From UBA1550 sp049294435 (lineage in GTDB: Bacteria > Patescibacteriota > Minisyncoccia > Phycocordibacterales > UBA1550), in NCBI GenBank assembly GCA_049294435.1, contig JBAQCU010000013.1:1-22646 (forward strand): a stretch of DNA of 22,646 nucleotides. The letters run 5' to 3'. Under the pieces are notes generated by a model. It made no database searches and was not told where the DNA came from. It saw only the letters and a list, made by a program, of their open reading frames with translations. This document shows, piece after piece, positions 21,784-22,646 of the stretch. Position numbers and translations under genes: made by a program. The number at the start of each line of letters is the position of its first letter. Position 1 is the first letter of the stretch.

Positions 21784-22494
21784 TTATTTCAATAATTCCT
21801 CAATCTGCGCTTTTACCTGCTCGTACGGTTGCGCTCCGTTGATACCGCTCACAGGTTTCTTGTTTACTAGAATGATTGAGTATGGAGTACCGCTCACGCC
21901 TGCCTTGTTTCCGCTCGCAATGCCTGCGTCCACAACTGCTTTCATCTCGTCGCTCTCAAGACATTTAGTGAATGCTGTCACATCAAGTCCGATAGTCTTG
22001 GCAATCTTTGGAAGTTCTGCTTGGTCAAGCCGATTATTTGATGGCGTTATTTCAAAAACATTGTTTATATATTCCCAAAACTTTGTATTGCCACCAAGTT
22101 TGTTTGCGCATTCAGTTGCCTCTGCTTCATTGTGAGCTTTTATTGGATGAAGAGACTCAATAGGGAATTGGCGATATACCCACGCGACCTTTCCATCCTT
22201 TCCATAATCATTCATAATGCGATTCATTGTTTCGTGGAATGTTTTGCAATATGGGCACTCAGTGTCTGAATATTCCACAATGACCACCTTTGCATTTGGG
22301 TTGCCGAGAATATGGTCTGCAGATGTTACTGGATCAACACTGCCATTTGCTTGTGCGGCTACGGCTGGTTTCTTCCCATCTCCAAAATAAATTGCGCCTG
22401 CAATCGCAAGGCCGGCGACAACTATAGCAAACGGGATTGCGTAATTTTGGACAGCAGGTTCTTGGTATGTTGCTTGTGTATTTGTATCCTTCAT
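21784..22494 (-). CDS. Membrane-anchored DsbA/thioredoxin-fold oxidoreductase
   Basis: A 236-residue protein with one N-terminal membrane segment (about 17-37, AIPFAIVVAGLAIAGAIYF), a linker, and a DsbA-like thioredoxin fold facing outside the cell membrane. The active site is C80-P-Y-C83 (SDTECPYCKTF), and the cis-proline is P204 in GVSGTPYSII. An extra cysteine pair (C129 and C178) may form a structural disulphide. Proteins of this type form or shuffle disulphides in exported proteins; partner DsbB/VKOR is not in the window. The minus-strand start has GATAAT (22505-22510, read on the minus strand) 10 nt upstream. The gene faces rpoD across the shared terminator. Confidence 0.9.
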   Translation of the reverse strand: MKDTNTQATYQEPAVQNYAIPFAIVVAGLAIAGAIYFGDGKKPAVAAQANGSVDPVTSADHILGNPNAKVVIVEYSDTECPYCKTFHETMNRIMNDYGKDGKVAWVYRQFPIESLHPIKAHNEAEATECANKLGGNTKFWEYINNVFEITPSNNRLDQAELPKIAKTIGLDVTAFTKCLESDEMKAVVDAGIASGNKAGVSGTPYSIILVNKKPVSGINGAQPYEQVKAQIEELLK

Positions 22495-22518
22495 TTTTAT
22501 TCAAATTATCCTAGTAAG

Positions 22519-22646
22519 TGTCAGTAGTATACCGCTTAGCTAGGCTTTTGCATAGCTCGCCTAGCTCCGCAATAGTGCGCTATAGCGCACTATTGCGGAG
22601 CTAGGCGAGCTATGCAAAAGCCTAGCTAAGCGGTATACTACTGACA
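22519..22646. repeat. Family C perfect palindrome, 128 bp, at the window end (C2)
   Basis: Every base from 22519 to 22582 is the complement of its mirror up to 22646; the centre is TATA. The core CTCCGCA...GCTATAGC...TGCGGAG is shared with the palindrome at 9783-9836. Because the right arm ends at the window edge, the true outer limit is unknown and may be longer. On the minus strand the palindrome supplies TATACT about 40 nt before the DsbA-like ATG. Confidence 0.9.

Noticed and set aside
21743..22135. A plus-strand frame antisense to the DsbA-like gene
   Set aside because: The minus strand has an intact CPYC oxidoreductase; the plus frame is low-complexity shadow.

Overview
The window looks like chromosomal DNA from a Candidate Phyla Radiation (Patescibacteria) bacterium, most likely a Parcubacteria-type lineage. 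Support: a CPR-type conserved membrane protein at the left edge, a short alanyl-tRNA synthetase without the C-terminal C-Ala domain, compact gene spacing, almost no Shine-Dalgarno sequences, several -10 boxes placed 5 to 9 nt before the start codon (leaderless starts), and many palindromic repeats. TGA is used as an ordinary stop (mltG, the RelB-like gene), so this is not an SR1/Gracilibacteria-type code. The lineage is inferred from protein character only; no 16S gene is present.

Layout. 1-7.0 kb: conserved membrane protein, mltG (peptidoglycan lytic transglycosylase), mnmA (tRNA 2-thiouridylase), an ATP-cone/Mrr-like nuclease fusion, an MgtC/SapB-like membrane protein, alaS. 7.1-7.8 kb: a HicB/HicA-like toxin-antitoxin pair. 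7.9-9.2 kb: khpA and trmD (the usual rpsP-khpA-trmD-rplS neighbourhood without rpsP and rplS), then a palindrome and a diverged second copy of the last 30 codons of trmD. 9.2-11.1 kb: an accessory patch with a RelB/RelE-type pair, a 50-bp direct repeat bracketing a small secreted-protein gene and a 54-bp perfect palindrome, a 5'-truncated gene remnant and a PD-(D/E)XK-like protein. 11.1-21.6 kb: rpoB, rpoC, dnaG and rpoD on one strand, i.e. RNA polymerase beta and beta', primase and the principal sigma factor in one block; rpoB has a strong promoter and a leader of about 280 nt with a REP-like hairpin and a terminator-like hairpin. 21.8-22.5 kb: a membrane-anchored DsbA-like thiol oxidoreductase on the minus strand. 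The window ends in a 128-bp perfect palindrome.

The most striking content is the repeat landscape. Family A has arms of contiguous heptads (NNNTGAC on one side, GTCANNN on the other) with outer edge AACAATTGAC, arranged as inverted arms around an interchangeable core that is often itself a hairpin. There are five loci: window start (half), 2341-2434, 2881-2949, 8220-8285, 21674-21775. One lies in frame inside mnmA. Family B is a short element, GTCCAAGAC followed by a 16-bp palindrome, found four times; two copies lie in frame inside trmD and rpoD and encode the same peptide type (RPRRE-F/S-A-N/D-S), and the palindrome arms vary in a compensatory way. Family C is two perfect palindromes with a shared CTCCGCA...GCTATAGC...TGCGGAG core. 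Together they resemble protein-embedded palindromic elements like those of Rickettsia, but with different sequences; I do not recognise them as a named family.

Both window edges fall in hairpin elements (the left edge starts in a hairpin loop, the right edge is a perfect palindrome), so this is probably a whole contig broken at palindromes rather than an arbitrary slice.
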